Below are positions 41,750 to 55,000 of a stretch of DNA of 64,000 nt, one piece after another. This stretch comes from Fragilariopsis cylindrus CCMP1102 (taxonomy: Eukaryota > Bacillariophyta > Bacillariophyceae > Bacillariales > Bacillariaceae): assembly GCA_900095095.1 (NCBI GenBank), contig FMBT01000511.1, positions 1 through 64,000 on the forward strand. Reading direction: 5' to 3'. A program made the translations under genes and the position numbers. The notes below the pieces were generated by a model, which made no database searches, was not told the DNA's origin, and saw nothing but the letters and a program-made list of their open reading frames with translations. The stretch's first letter is position 1. Each line of letters begins with the position of its first letter.

Positions 41750-44700
41750 TTAGATCATTGCGAGTGTGAATCTCTGACTGGCGCCATTCCCATTTTCTTC
41801 TCTCCTCGATCTTTGCTTCTCTGCATGTGTTAGTTGATTGGGACGTGCTCCTTCTGGTCTCTTACGAGGTGCAGTCTTATGATGATTAGTAAACGGAGTT
41901 GCTGTAGTCATGTTGCTTCTACCAAAGTCGTTGGTAGCCAAACTTCCAAGCTCTACGTCAGGTTTATTTCCGGCCCGACCAATCTCTTTGTTTAGCTTGC
42001 TGTCTGTTTGTGCCATGAAGGTTCCGAGATCAACAACCTGCTTTCCTCCCTTGTTGTTCTTCTTCTCGGCTTGGCGTTTCTTACCGCATAAAGGTGGATT
42101 GAAGGGCCAGCCAAGGATGTATGGGTTCAAAATAATAGGAACATAAAAGGCAGCGAGTGCTAGGAAGGCAGCAGGACCGGCAAACAAAAATGTTCCCCAC
42201 ATATCTTTCGGCCACTGGTCGAACTTCCAATCTGCACCCTGCAGAACGGTCAGGTATGAAAGAACCAAAAGATAAAATGCAATCGCCCACGATCCAGTAT
42301 TGAAACGAACCATGTCACAGAACGCAATACAGCGTGTGATCTTGATAGAGTCCTTGTTCGTTGCACCACAGATGTTTGGTCGAGACATCAAGTGATCCAT
42401 TGAACCAAGGAAGAAATAGTTAATCATCACTGAATAGAACAAGATCTGAAAGTACATACAGTATCGTATCAATCGCCAACAAAGGTAGATTACACCGTGG
42501 TCACGGTACTCAGGGAAAAGTAGCTTATTGTTGGAGAACTTCATCTTGATCATTGCGAAGAGGAATGTAGTATATCCGATGACGTAGTAGATAATAAAAC
42601 TGAGTGCCAAAACTCCTGCAGGGCTGAAGGCGGACAGGAATCCAGTTTCTTGTTGTACGTCACATAGTCGGGCAATGGCAGCAATAGAAAAACCAAAATG
42701 TAGCATCCACCACTAGTGTATCCGAACATATACGAAGTTAGATAGATTTTGTAATATGATGGTATATCCGAACGAAGGAATGTGCTGAAAAGTGGAGTGA
42801 AAGGACCTTTTCCAATCCAGTTGTTGAAGGAATTGAACATGAGTTCGTGTGCACCAAGAGCGAATTTACGATGACGGCCAGCTTCTTCGTCGAAAGTTCG
42901 TGTGATACCCTCCTGAAATTCACAGTCGGGATAGTTCACGTATCGACCATTAAAACCAAGGTTATACAAATGAATCATCAATTCAAAATCTTCTGATACG
43001 TGACATTCCGACCAATATTCGGTACTTCCATTGTCTTGAAGGTTGTATGAACCAATTTGGTCCACACTCAAAAACGGCAACCCGATATTGTTCAGCCAAC
43101 GTTGAGCCTTACGGAGGGTACGGATACGACCACATGACTTAATTGCCTCGGAACGTAAAATAATAGAATGCCCAACAAGAGGTGGATGACAACCCAAAAT
43201 TGAACTTAATAAGAAATGGCCCATGTAAAGTGCATCAGTATACGACGACAACATATTGATGTAATACGATTCTCTTCGTTGGTCGTCAAGGGTCTTCGTT
43301 GCGTGTTGGGTAAATCCCAAGTGTTTGTCATTCAAGAATTCGGGAACAGTCTTGATGATAACGGATTCACTCATTCGTGCATCCGCATCATTAATCAGTT
43401 GAAGTTCACCAATTGAAACATCCCCACCAAACATAACAAATCTTGATCCGTCTGAATTGTGAGAATTTTCGATAAGGGCTTCCTCAAAACTAATACCATC
43501 CGCTTTCGACAATTGTTCTGCTCCCCACGACAAACGCAGATGCGAGTTACAGTTCGAAGCCTTTTTAAACTTTCCCCTACGATCAAATGTCGATCTAGCA
43601 ACAAACCCAATATTGTAGTGATAATAATACAACATCCTATGAAAAACTTCGTATACAGCATGACTAGAAAGTCCTTTCAAATGACGACGTGACGGCTTAG
43701 GAATCTTCTGTAGTAGTTGACTAAGTTTGAAGTATTTGCCTTTCGTTGCCTCAATAGTTTCCCACATCATTTCAGCAGCAGCAAAATTATTTTTTAATAA
43801 TACCATCATCCCATCATCGCAAAGGACGATGTTGCATTTTGCACCGGAATTTTTGATGTAATGATCCCGTGCGACCATACAAGATTTAAGTGTTGGCATC
43901 AATACCTCCCGAAGGCTTTCTTTGTAAACAGGAATTTGAATCGTAATGTCCATCCATTCTGCATGCTTTGGTTTGTTTTCAGGAATAACACTACAATACT
44001 TGGTATTGGTTTGAAATGCTTTGGCTGGGATGAAACATTTCATAATCGATGAAATGGAAAAATATACATTCCAAAATAAACCAATGAAAGAAATGAGTGC
44101 TAGTATAATTTCAATGATGATTTGACCAACGGATATGTAGTTCCAAATGGCCATAAATAAAAGGAACACAACAAGACCAATAGTCGCCCAGAATGCAAGC
44201 ATCGACGTATAAAAAGCGATTGCTAACGGTTCAGTTGGTCGATTGGTACCGTTCATGGGAGGTTTTGCCCATGGACTTCCGGCTATTTGATGGACTGTTT
44301 CATGCAAGACACCATCGGCCTATCATAATAGAAAGTAAGTAATATTGATGAATAGAACGGAACGGAATAAAAGATGAGACGATATAACTAAAGCGGAGAA
44401 AGAAATAAGACATATCATTTACAGTAACAGTAACAGTAACAATAACAGTAACAGTAACGAAAATCAATTATAGTGTAATTACATACCTTCCTAGGATCAT
44501 TGAACATATTTGGTTTTTCTAAATCATACGTATCTTCTTGAGATGGATCTTCATCAAAAAATTCACGTACGTCATCCTTGTCACGTTCAAATGGATCAAA
44601 TACATTTTCAAAATCAACATAGTTACCAATCATTCCATTACTACTACCACCACCACCACTGTGATTGCTAGTGTTGTTGTTGGATCGAACACCACCACCA

Positions 44701-44852
44701 CCACCACCGTTGCTGTTGTTGGTGTTATTCCGTCCACCACCTCGATTATCTTTACCCTGCTTTCTGTTGTTACTGTTGTTGTTGTTGTTGTTGAAGTTAG
44801 CAAACGGAACGTCGTAAACGACTTCAACGTCATCTTCGTCCTGATTTACCAT
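41750..44852 (-). CDS. Multi-pass family 2 glycosyltransferase
   Basis: Exon 1 is 44852-44487 and exon 2 is 44319-41750 (167-bp intron with a TGTTAC-type microsatellite). One base is missing at GGG 42670-42672; repaired length is 978 residues. A Gly/Asn-rich cytoplasmic head is followed by membrane helices (FYTSMLAFWATIGLVVFLLF). The GT-A core has ITIQIPVYKESLREVLMPTL, VLCDDGMM, DADARMSESV (metal-binding DxD), VSEDFELMIHLYNLGF and RHRKFALGAHELMF, in place of the QxxRW motif. More helices and a basic, Lys/Arg/Asn-rich tail follow. Family 2 enzymes of this shape synthesise or extend polysaccharides at the Golgi or plasma membrane. Cell-wall or chitin-like products are possible but not shown by sequence. 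Confidence 0.82.
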
Positions 44853-44853
44853 C

Positions 44854-44885
<32 letters not shown>

Positions 44886-46792
44886 TAGGTCCTATACTTG
44901 TACAAGATCTTCTCTATCGTCACTTCTTATGCGATTAGTGTAATTCCTGTTTTCTTTTTGTGCTTTAATTCTTTCCTGCACTTTGTTTTCTATTTCAGAT
45001 GGCTGGCTACCTCAGGGGAATATTTTTGGATGTCGTTTTCTGATACAGTAGGAGTTTGTATGATTTTTCTTTTTTGATAGTAACTACGAGATCCGATATA
45101 TAAGAGTTGCTAGCTTCACGACTCAATTTTCACCAATGAATATATAGAGCCGTTATACTGAACACGTGCGCCGTGCACTCCGTGTCGTTGAACAAAGCAA
45201 GACTAACTTCATTCCCATTTACACAAATAAGCATAAGTAGTAGCTACATACAAACATCAAACGATGGAAGTTTATTCTACTAAAGTTAGAATTTTATCTT
45301 TTAAATAGTTGTGTTGATAAACACAATATTATTACTATTATTATTCATCTTCACCAGTATTATCTGTTAGAGCTATATATAGGACAATACACATAAATTT
45401 TCCTACAAACAAATGAAGAAATATAGGATGGGAAAAGCCTTGAAGATGCAGGGTAGTGAAAGGTTAGGTAGTGATTAGTATTATTTATGTGCATGCAGTA
45501 ACTTAGTTATTTATTATTAACATATTATTGACTACTGACTAAATATTTTCTTTATCAACACTGAGCATACAAGCAAGCCCATTACCTATATCTTACTAAA
45601 GAGTAATAATAGACGTATAATGTTACTAACAACAGTAGAAACTGCCTCCAATGCTTACCTGAGATCCTTTCTATCTATTCTGATAGTATGTAATGTATTA
45701 TCACTACTACTACAATGTGTATGTAGACACTTTTTCCTTTTTAGAATGATTCTCTAGAGGAGGGAACATCATCTTGTTCTTCCTCCTATTTATTGCTGTT
45801 ACAGTAAGTAAGTAGTCTATTTGTATCTGCTGTGCATGGATTATAATAGTGATTCAATCCCATGATAATCAGCAGCTAGTCTTCCTAGTTACTAGAATAT
45901 CGGCCGGCGTGCACAAATAGCAACGGCAAACCAATTCAAATAATAAATCCAAACAATGCATTCTTCCTTTGAAAAAAATGAATGAATCGATTTTCACCCC
46001 AAATCTCCATTTACATTTTACATTTTATACTATGCATTATTTCTACTTTCTATATTGTTTAAAATGTCGCTACTTTGTGAGATGAGGCTTATGTAATTAA
46101 GATGTGAGACAGCCACTCATGCCATCAAATAGGAGTTGTAGTTAGTACCAATTTGTTGCTTTATGATCCATTCAATTTGGAATAATAATGGTTGGTTGGT
46201 TGTTGATTGTATGAGGCATAATATTGCTGAACAGACATCAATTAAACAATTATCTACCACCACAGGACTTCTATCTACAGGCAGGGTGGCATTAGATTTT
46301 GTATCCTCTCTTCTCAAATTATGCCCACAGACTATTTTGTAGAAATACAATCAACCAACTATGTAGATATTCCAATTTACCCATGAAAAACAAAGTCCCT
46401 ATCAAATTGACTATCCTGAGGTCACCAATAATTGATACATAATCTACTTCAACTGATGTTAGCGCATATTTTGACACTATTCATAGAATCTAAATTGATG
46501 ACTACAATTGTCATTGTGATGCAGTGGTTGACATATCCTTTGTTGGCTGTTAGCATCAGTGAGTCCACATTCAACAACAATCTTCTATAGTAGTAGCCTC
46601 CTCCGGCCCATACATCATTCTTCGCATCATTTCTCACATCATCAATTACAACACACACTAGCTAGCAATCATAATTATTATTCAAAACCTTTAGTAACCC
46701 CAATAATAACAGCAATAACAACTAATATATTCAACATACTTTAGAATCTAGTAATTGACATCTTAATACTAGTACTAGCCAAGATAATAGAC
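44853..46792. other. Long intergenic region
   Basis: About 1.9 kb. Starts with a TTAG tetranucleotide array (44854-44886). The remainder is AT-rich without recognisable genes or conserved blocks; a 77-codon minus-strand frame at 46117-46350 has no support. Confidence 0.6.
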
Positions 46793-46796
46793 TTAA

Positions 46797-46811
46797 CAGG
46801 ATTCAGGTTAT
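46797..46811 (+). repeat. Terminal inverted repeat, piggyBac copy 2 (transposase 3' side)
   Basis: CAGGATTCAGGTTAT directly after TTAA 46793-46796. Confidence 0.9.
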
Positions 46812-46964
46812 AAGGATTTTTTTGCCGATTTCTAATTTTTTTTACTAGTTAATTCACGTGTTAATTTTCAAAAAAAAAAATTAACTTAGAAAATATAGCC
46901 AATTTTCAGTGGTAGAAAGCTAGTGAAAGACAAAAACATTCAGCCTGTTAGTTTGCGCTAGATC

Positions 46965-46974
46965 GACTTGAACC
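46965..46974 (-). other. Pol III B-box-like sequence inside piggyBac copy 2
   Basis: On the minus strand GGTTCAAGTC fits the B-box consensus GGTTCRANNC, and an A-box-like TGGTTGAACTG lies about 45 bp upstream of it. The site is at the same place as the T-arm-like sequence of copy 1. Stems are degenerate, so it is not a working tRNA. Confidence 0.35.
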
Positions 46975-47267
46975 AATGACCTCAGTTAATAATATTATCT
47001 TTTGAACCAGTTCAACCAAGAACTGTGGAATATTTTATTACGCTGAAGTTAGAGAAGCGAATTGAGTATATATACCATAAAGCGCGCTAAATTAACACGC
47101 GCTAAATACAGTGATTTTCGTTCGAATCAAGATTGATAATGGGAAATATACGAGTATCAACACACATGCTAATAGTATGTGGTCTTCCTCTCAACTACAG
47201 TAAAAAAGAAGGTAACGGACATGATCTCCATTAAACAGAGGTTATATATTACCTGGTTAAGTATCTA

Positions 47268-49724
47268 CTACTCTGTTAGCTCGGATATAATACTACTTTC
47301 AGCAGTACTCACTGGTGATGGTGCTGTATATAATTTCTTTTCCACATGATATGCTGTGTGACAATCAACGACTACCAAATTTCCATCCACATCCTTGGTT
47401 GAATTACACAGCCAAAAATCCTCACCCTTCTCCAAACTACACTCTTCACATACATACTTTGACCTGTAGGCTCTTTTTCTCTTTGCTCCAGTATTCTTAC
47501 CAGGACAGTTGTGGTACTTGCAATAAGCTGTTGCCCTATTCTTCTTAACAGCCACCGGTACAGATATATGATTCCTTCCAGGCTGGCGTTCCTTTTGTAG
47601 TTTAGAAGCAGCTTTACGATACCGAAGAGCTCTAGCACCAAGAACAGACACTGGTGTTTGAGGAGTTCCAGTGTGTACTGTAGGGGAGGTAAAATGTTGT
47701 CTAACTGCATCAGATCGAAGTTTTCTTCCATCCAAAGAAGATGAGGTAGTAGTAATATCCTTTGTAGCACTTGGGGCATCTCCAAAGCCTCTTGTTCGAA
47801 TTTGGATCCTTGCTGCAGTAGTGAATGAGTCAAATCGTTGATACATGATCTCATTAGCATTGGGGTCCTGTCAGGATGATACTTGTTGTAGAGGGACTTG
47901 TAGATGTTGTAGGCATTGTTAAGATTCATATTGAAAAATCTAGCTGCTAACTTGGGGGACCATCCATGCAGATGCGATTCAGTAGAGAGATCATACTTGG
48001 CTTCAGCACCATTGCCTTTATCAATCAAATGATATGTTTGACAATACACCCATTGTTGCTCAGGGCAATCAACATCAGTGAAGTCCTTGTTCCTTCTGAA
48101 TGTTACTGGATCCCTCAGCTTTCTCTGGATTCCTCCTCTTAGAAGATTAGGACCATGAAAGTTAGAAAGCGTCTTGACATAGTTGTTATCAGCCCAAATA
48201 GCATAGGTAATGGGCTTGTCCTTGTGTTGATACATAACTGATTGATGTGTTCCAACCTTGATCCCTCTTGCAGCCACAGTCGCCTTACCAAGACTACCAG
48301 CACCAGTTCGATTGGTTTGACAAGTACCAACCATGTTGATTTTCCATTCTTCTCTTCCAACTTGACACATGGCATCACTCATGTAAGCAGAATCCATGAC
48401 AACACAATGACCCTTATGCTTGAATGGAGAAAGCATAAGGTCATAGAGAGAGATCATCTTGTATTTTCCATAATCATTGATCTCTGGAATATCTTCATCG
48501 AATTGACCACCATAGACTCTAGCAAACAACTTGTATGTACTGAGACGACCTGTAGTGATACAGACAGTATGAATGGTAGCTCCAGTTCGAATTGGTTTTG
48601 GTTCAGGTCCAATTGTCATGCAACTATGATACCAGCCCCCAACTCGACTCTCATCAGTGGTGATCCACTTGCCAAAGTTGACAATAGCTTGCCACCTCTT
48701 GAAAGAAGAAGAAGAAGAAGGAAGGTAGGTAGGTTAGTAATCGATTCGAAACAACAACAACAACAACATATACAGTACATACCTTATTATATCCATCTTC
48801 CAATAGACCATGTTTCAATCGATGCTTTGCAGTGCCTGGTGGTGCCATAACTTTTGGATCATCATATATATCATCCCAATCACCACCACACTCTGGATCC
48901 CAATCGTCACTGTAGTGCAAGCATGTAGTAAGATCCTCTAAACAAGCTTTAGTCATTGACTCTCTAATCGATGGAACAGCATCCATGATCTCTCTTGTTG
49001 AAAATATTTGTTCAATGGATCGACCTCCATGGATCATTCTGCATAGACAAGCACCATAGAAACGAGCCACATGGTCTCCAGTTATCACTTTGTCGCCTTT
49101 GTAATACCTTGGCTTGAAGCCACTTTCAAGGACCCTTTTCCTCATATAATTTCTCATCCTAGCAGCTTGGAATTCAAACAGAGTTTGATCATCGTCATCT
49201 CCAAATCTGGGAAGGCACCATTGGAAGACCTTCTCAAACCTGATCTCTCCATCAATGTCCCTTAATGAAGCTAACTCTTCATCAGTTATCTTAACAGTGA
49301 ACTCTTCATCTCCTTCCCATGCAAGTGGTTCAATCGGACGACCACCAGTATCAGTATCACCATCTTCAATAACAACCTCATCCCATTCTTCCGGCTCTGT
49401 TCTAAAATATTTTTTTGTTTCTGTTTGTATCTCATCATCACCATCTCGAATAGGTTGTTGTGTTAGTTGGAACTCGTTGTAAGTGGAGGAATTGTAGTCT
49501 GCATACTTATAGATAGCATCATATGCCATGAGGTAGAGAGCATCATCTTCTTTAGTATCTAATAATAAATTCCATCTTTGACTGATAGGACAATATGAAT
49601 CAATAACACCATCATGTAGCCTATAGCCTTTGCAACCATCCCACCAGTAATCAGGGACCTTCATAGACAGTCCTACTAATGATTTGGCCCATTCGACACT
49701 GATTGGGCGTCTTTTAGGAGGCAT
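47268..49724 (-). CDS. piggyBac-like transposase, copy 2
   Basis: Exons 49724-48783 and 48697-47268, with an 85-bp intron at the same codon (K|R) as copy 1. One A is missing at TTT 47801-47803 (plus-strand bases), as shown by alignment to copy 1; repaired length is 790 residues. All core blocks match copy 1: ITTDESRVGGWYHS, HCVVMDSAYMSD, FFNMNLNNAYNIYK, and the Cys-rich tail (CKYHNCPG, CEECSLEKG, WLCN). Differences from copy 1 are scattered substitutions, denser in the C-terminal linker. The retained reading frame and perfect end repeats suggest this copy could be mobile. Its single frame break differs from that in copy 1, which argues for sequencing error in both. Confidence 0.92.
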
Positions 49725-50274
49725 TTTATTGCCATTGTAGTGTTAAAAAAGTTGGTTGTTTCGGGTGTGGTTTTGTAATATTATGAAAATACGTAAAATG
49801 CGTGGTAAAGTTAACGAAAACAGCTAGTGACTAAAATATTTTTACTAGTAGTTAGTGTGTGTGAAAATTTGAAAAAACAAGTTTTGAGAAAGTTTTGTTA
49901 GTAAATTTGCTAGTTATTTTCCAAGACTGACCATTTCATCCATATTTTCCATGCGTTGATTGCCTCTTTTTCGTGTGATTTGAATAATTTTTCAAATTTT
50001 GAATCTTGGGTGTGAGTCACATAATAATATTGAACAAAAAGAGGGTTGCGCGGCACGTTTTTTGACTCTCTATATTTGAACACATGCTCTTCCGAATTTT
50101 ATTTAGGACTGCAGCTGCCGGAGTAGTAATAGCCAATACATAGTGACCGGGAGTTATTTCAACTTAATAAGAAAGCACGTGTCTTTGAACGGAGATGTAC
50201 TGTCTCTCAAGATGGGGCTGTAGGTCCATTTTTTGAGGGAGATATACCCCCACAAAAAATAGACCCCAAAAAGT

Positions 50275-50292
50275 GGCGCCCCGCGGGGCGCC
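50275..50292. repeat. Subterminal hairpin, piggyBac copy 2
   Basis: GGCGCCCCGCGGGGCGCC, a perfect palindrome 15 bp inside the element end, at the position equivalent to 16111-16128 of copy 1. Confidence 0.85.
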
Positions 50293-50307
50293 ATAACCTG
50301 AATCCTG
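50293..50307 (-). repeat. Terminal inverted repeat, piggyBac copy 2 (transposase 5' side)
   Basis: Reads CAGGATTCAGGTTAT inward on the minus strand; TTAA follows at 50308-50311. Confidence 0.9.
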
Positions 50308-50311
50308 TTAA

Positions 50312-52021
50312 GTAGAAGTTATGAGTACAGTACTAGCTAGTGTATTTGGATTGTAGAGACTTCATACAGTATACCACATAAAAAAGTTGTATTCGGTATA
50401 ATGTAGCCGGTATCATGTTTAACATATTATGTATATATATATAATGTATATACTCATACACATACCTCATACAACAGTAACTTATATGGGATCTGTTACT
50501 TCCCTTTATTTCACATATGTATAACTAACAGAAAATTCTCTTTTTTTGGAAAAAGAGAATTCTATCTACCATAACAGATCTTATAATTTTCATGTTTTTC
50601 TAGTCAGATGGTGTGGATATATATATATATATTTTCCTAAAACAATCTTCCATTATTGAAAATGAAAATTGGAGTACCGTGTACGAGAAGTACGCGTAAC
50701 GTTTGCTAAATCTAAATTTTGTTGAACAGTTGAGTCCTGACAAAAATTTACTATATTACTTGCTGTTGGCGTTATATTATATCATTTTAGTTGGGCTTAT
50801 CTATTAATTTAAATGTTTTTTGTTTTATTGGGTGCCTGTCGTGATGACGATTGTCATGCTCCCAAATCGACCCCTGTACGTTGGTGTCTGGTCTCCATAT
50901 TTGGATTGGAACGTGTGGTTTCAACTGCAGTCTGCCTGTGTGGGTGCGTTTGTCTATTGTGCGCTCCTGTGTGTGCAACAAATTAATTTCTGGAATGGTA
51001 CAAGTCTGGTATTGACTGTAAAACTTAGTTGCCTCTTTATGAGAGGCTTTTCGTCACGACCGTGTGTCTCGTCTAGTTTATGCCATTCTGATTACTCTGG
51101 GTTTGGGTAATTGAATTTGTTTTGTTTGTTTCTATGTGGTTGTCTCTGTTGTTTTCTCCATTGAGCGGAGGGTAGTCCAAGAAGAAGCGCTTTCAGTGGT
51201 CACGTCAGCTCCGGAGCTGCGGCACAACAAAGCTCGATGTTTCCAAAAGAATGAGTCCAGAATAGATTTCTTCTGAATTAATTTTCTACTAGCGCGCGTT
51301 GTATAAAATCGATTACCACGCGTTATTACACGTTCAACGTATTAATTCCTTTTTTTCTTCCATCATAAACTTTATTATTATTATTTTAATTTTTTTAATT
51401 AGTCCTAAAGCTTCCACTGAATCAATAGAAACGAAACTATACTCATTCGAACACGCGCCTCAAATAATACTGTTGCTTGCTATCCTTTTCTGGTTCAAAG
51501 TCCTCTTTTTGAAGCCAAAATATCATTTCTTACTAAATTGGGACTGTTACCATCAGTTTGGTCGAAATTTTCGGTGAAAGAGTAGGATTCATACTTGGAC
51601 TGGATGTGGGTATCTGTTTCACCCATTATTTGTGATATGTATCAATCATCTATATAATAATTTGAAAAGATAGACATATACCTACAAGAAGATATTGTAA
51701 ATTGTATTGATTACTTTGTGATTATGTTTATTTTGTTTTTGTTTTTTGTCACAATGGACGGGCTGGGCGACGCAGCCAACGTATCTTTTTGGTCCCATGT
51801 GTAATGCATATTTACTGTATTATAGTATGTAATTTAAATTGAGTGATATTTTAGTGTACTAACGGATTGAATGTGGATGCAAGTGTTGAAGTGTCTATGT
51901 TCTTAGTGTGTGTGTGTGTGTAACCTTACAAACCAACCAGAACTTGTTACATGACACATCTATCCGAGACGTTGGAATGACATGTTTGAGATCATTGTGT
52001 TTTTTACCCACTTTACTAGCT
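50312..52021. other. Intergenic region downstream of the PSxx-repeat gene
   Basis: About 1.7 kb. Contains a 12-bp stem-loop at 50534-50561 (AATTCTCTTTTT, loop TTGG, AAAAAGAGAATT), an ATATAT tract near 50619 and a GT tract near 51908-51920. Plus-strand frames of 92-96 codons at 50820 and 51299 have no family features. Confidence 0.55.
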
Positions 52022-55000
52022 TCATGGTGGTAAGGAGCAGGCTGTTACTTGGCACCATTGACCAGTTGTTGGATTAGGTGAATCCATTGTGTTTGGGCAA
52101 GCAGTGTTTTCCAACATTTCTGTAGTGTTAACATTATTAGATGTTCTAGTCCATGTGGAAAGACATTGATTGAAAGATGTTGCATCTTTAAACATACGAT
52201 ACATTGTTGTTACTTGAAATGTGTTCCAACCAAAAATAGGTCTGTTAAAAGCAGATGCTCCAACAAACATACCCTGCATTGATGTTGCTTTTGACGTAGT
52301 CCAATCACCAATAGGTTGGTTGAAAGTGGATGCATTTTTAAACATAAACTGCATATTAATTACACTTGACGTGTTCCATACTGCAATAGGCTGGTCGAAA
52401 GTAGATGCATCTTTGAACATACCATTCATTTTTTTCACTTTTGACGTATCCCATTCTGCAATAGGTTGGTCGAAAGCGGATGCACCTCTAAACATAAAAC
52501 TCATTGTTTCCACTTTTGACGTATCCCAACACTCTAAGGGTTCGTCAAAATCAGATTTATCACGGAACGCATTAGCCATATTAGTAATACCTGCAGTATT
52601 CCAGCAACTGATGTTGCCGGATGGTACTAGACAATTGGTATTACCGAGACAGAGACTAATCAAATCTTGAAAACTTTCGTTATACTGAGATACATCAAGA
52701 CGTGCAGGACATAATACAGAACAAGAAGTTGGGCCAAGACTTGGTGCGCTACTTGGACCAGTAGTAGGAGTAAAGCTGGGAACACCACTTGGTGTAAGAC
52801 TTGAAGGAGAACTCGGAAGAGAACTTGGTGAAAGACTGGGCCTGAGGCTTGGTCTGGAACTAGGAGCAGTGCTTGGAACAACACTTGGGCCAGAACTTGG
52901 TGCGCCGCTCGGATCTAGACTAGAAACAGAGCTAGGAGAAGCACTAGGATTAGCACTTGGAACAGGAGAAGAGCTGGGTGCACCACTCTCGTTGCAGCCA
53001 TAATAACCGGTTGGAGCAGAAGAAGAGCTGGGTGCACCATAATAGCTCTTCCCACCTTTGCTGCCCTTCCCACCTTTGCTGCCCTTCCCACCTTTGCAGC
53101 CGGATTTGCCATTCCCACCTTTGCTGCCGGATTTGCCCTTCCCACCTTTGCTGCCGGTAGGGTTTGAGGTCACGGTGGGTATGAATGTAGTAGTAGGTAT
53201 GAATGTTGTGGGTTCAAATGTAGGGTTTGAGGTCACGGTGGGTATGAATGTAGTAGTAGGTATGAATGTTGTGGGTTCAAATGTATCAGTTGGAGTACCA
53301 GTTGGAGTACCAGTTGGAACTTTACTTGGGGACACAGATGGATCTGCATTAGGAGACGGACTTGGAACATCACTTGGTCCAGCGCTAGGTGGTTCAGATA
53401 TTGTTTCATCTGTTGGTCTTCCCGAATTTTGTGGCAGTGTTGGTGCAGGTGAAGTATCTTCCTTACCAGATGGATTTGCACTCGGCTTAAAGCTGGGTTC
53501 CAAACTAGGGACAGAACTTGGTGCACCACTCGGATCAGAGCTAGGTGAAAGACTAGGAACAGAACTTGGTGAAAGACTGGGACCTGCACTTGGGTCAAGA
53601 CTTGGAACAGAACTCGGAAGAGAACTTGGTGAAAGACTGGGCCCGAAGCTTGGTCTGGAACTAGGAGCAGTACTTGGGCCAGCACTTGGGACAGAACTCG
53701 GTGCGCCGCTCGGATCCAGACTAGGAGCAGAGCTAGGAGAAGCACTCGGATCAACACTCGGTGCTGCGCTTGGATCCGCACTAGGATCCGAACTAGGAAC
53801 CTCACTGGGAGCAAGGCTAGGGGCAGCGCTCGGATCAAGACTTGGGATGGAACTGGGTGCAGCACTTGGCAATAAGCTTGGTTCCAAACTGGGCAAGCTA
53901 CTTGGTGAAAGACTGGGACCTGCGCTTGGGTCAAGACTTGGAGCAGAACTGGGGTCAAGACTTGGAGCAGAACTAGGACCACCACTTGGAAGACCGCTCG
54001 GATCAGAACTAGGACCACCACTTGGAACTACACTTGGAAGACCGCTCGGATCAGAACTAGGACCACCACTTGGAACTACACTTGGAAGAGAGCTGGGCAA
54101 ATTACTTGGCTCCCCGCTCGGATTAGCACTCGGAATGGCACTCGGAATGGAACTTGGAATGGAGCTGGGGTCCAAACTAGGGACAGAACTTGGTGCACCA
54201 CTCGGATCAGAGCTAGGTGAAAGACTAGGAACAGAACTTGGTGAAAGACTGGGACCTGCACTTGGGTCAAGACTTGGAGCAGAACTCGGAAGAGAACTTG
54301 GTGAAAGACTGGGCCCGAAGCTCGGTCTGGAACTAGGAGCAGTACTTGGGCCAGCACTTGGGACAGAACTCGGTGCGCCGCTCGGATCCAGACTAGGAGC
54401 AGAGCTAGGAGAAGCACTCGGATCAACACTCGGTGCTGCGCTTGGATCCGCACTAGGATCCAAACTAGGAACCTCACTGGGAGCAAGGCTAGGGGCAGCG
54501 CTCGGATCAAGACTTGGGATGGAACTGGGTGCAGCACTTGGCAATAAGCTTGGTTCCAAACTGGGCAAGCTACTTGGTGAAAGACTGGGACCTGCGCTTG
54601 GGTCAAGACTTGGAGCAGAACTGGGGTCAAGACTTGGAGCAGAACTAGGACCACCACTTGGAAGACCGCTCGGATCAGAACTAGGACCACCACTTGGAAC
54701 TACACTTGGAAGACGCTCGGATCAGAACTAGGACCACCACTTGGAACTACACTTGGAAGAGAGCTGGGCAAATTACTTGGCTCCCCGCTCGGATTAGCAC
54801 TCGGAATGGCACTCGGAATGGAACTTGGAATGGAGCTGGGGTCCAAACTAGGGACAGAACTTGGTGCACCACTCGGATCAGAGCTAGGTGAAAGACTAGG
54901 AACAGAACTTGGTGAAAGACTGGGACCTGCACTTGGGTCAAGACTTGGAACAGAACTCGGAAGAGAACTTGGTGAAAGACTGGGCCCGAAGCTCGGTCTG

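Larger units (their letters stand above)
46797..50307 (-). mobile_element. piggyBac-like DNA transposon, copy 2, complete
   Basis: 3,511 bp flanked by TTAA at 46793-46796 and 50308-50311. Both ends read CAGGATTCAGGTTAT inward, a perfect 15-bp inverted repeat. It encodes the same transposase as copy 1, on the minus strand. Untranslated parts also align with copy 1, including a TTTAGCGCGTGTTAATTTAG-like block (minus strand near 47082-47107) and the subterminal hairpin. Confidence 0.93.

Noticed and set aside
46117-46350. Minus-strand 77-codon ORF
   Set aside because: No recognisable features; lies in a long gene-free stretch.
50820-51110. Plus-strand 96-codon ORF
   Set aside because: No domain, composition like the flanking non-coding DNA, no neighbours that suggest a role.
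51299-51577. Plus-strand 92-codon hydrophobic ORF
   Set aside because: AT-rich sequence easily gives Ile/Leu/Phe-rich frames; first codons and context show no gene signals.
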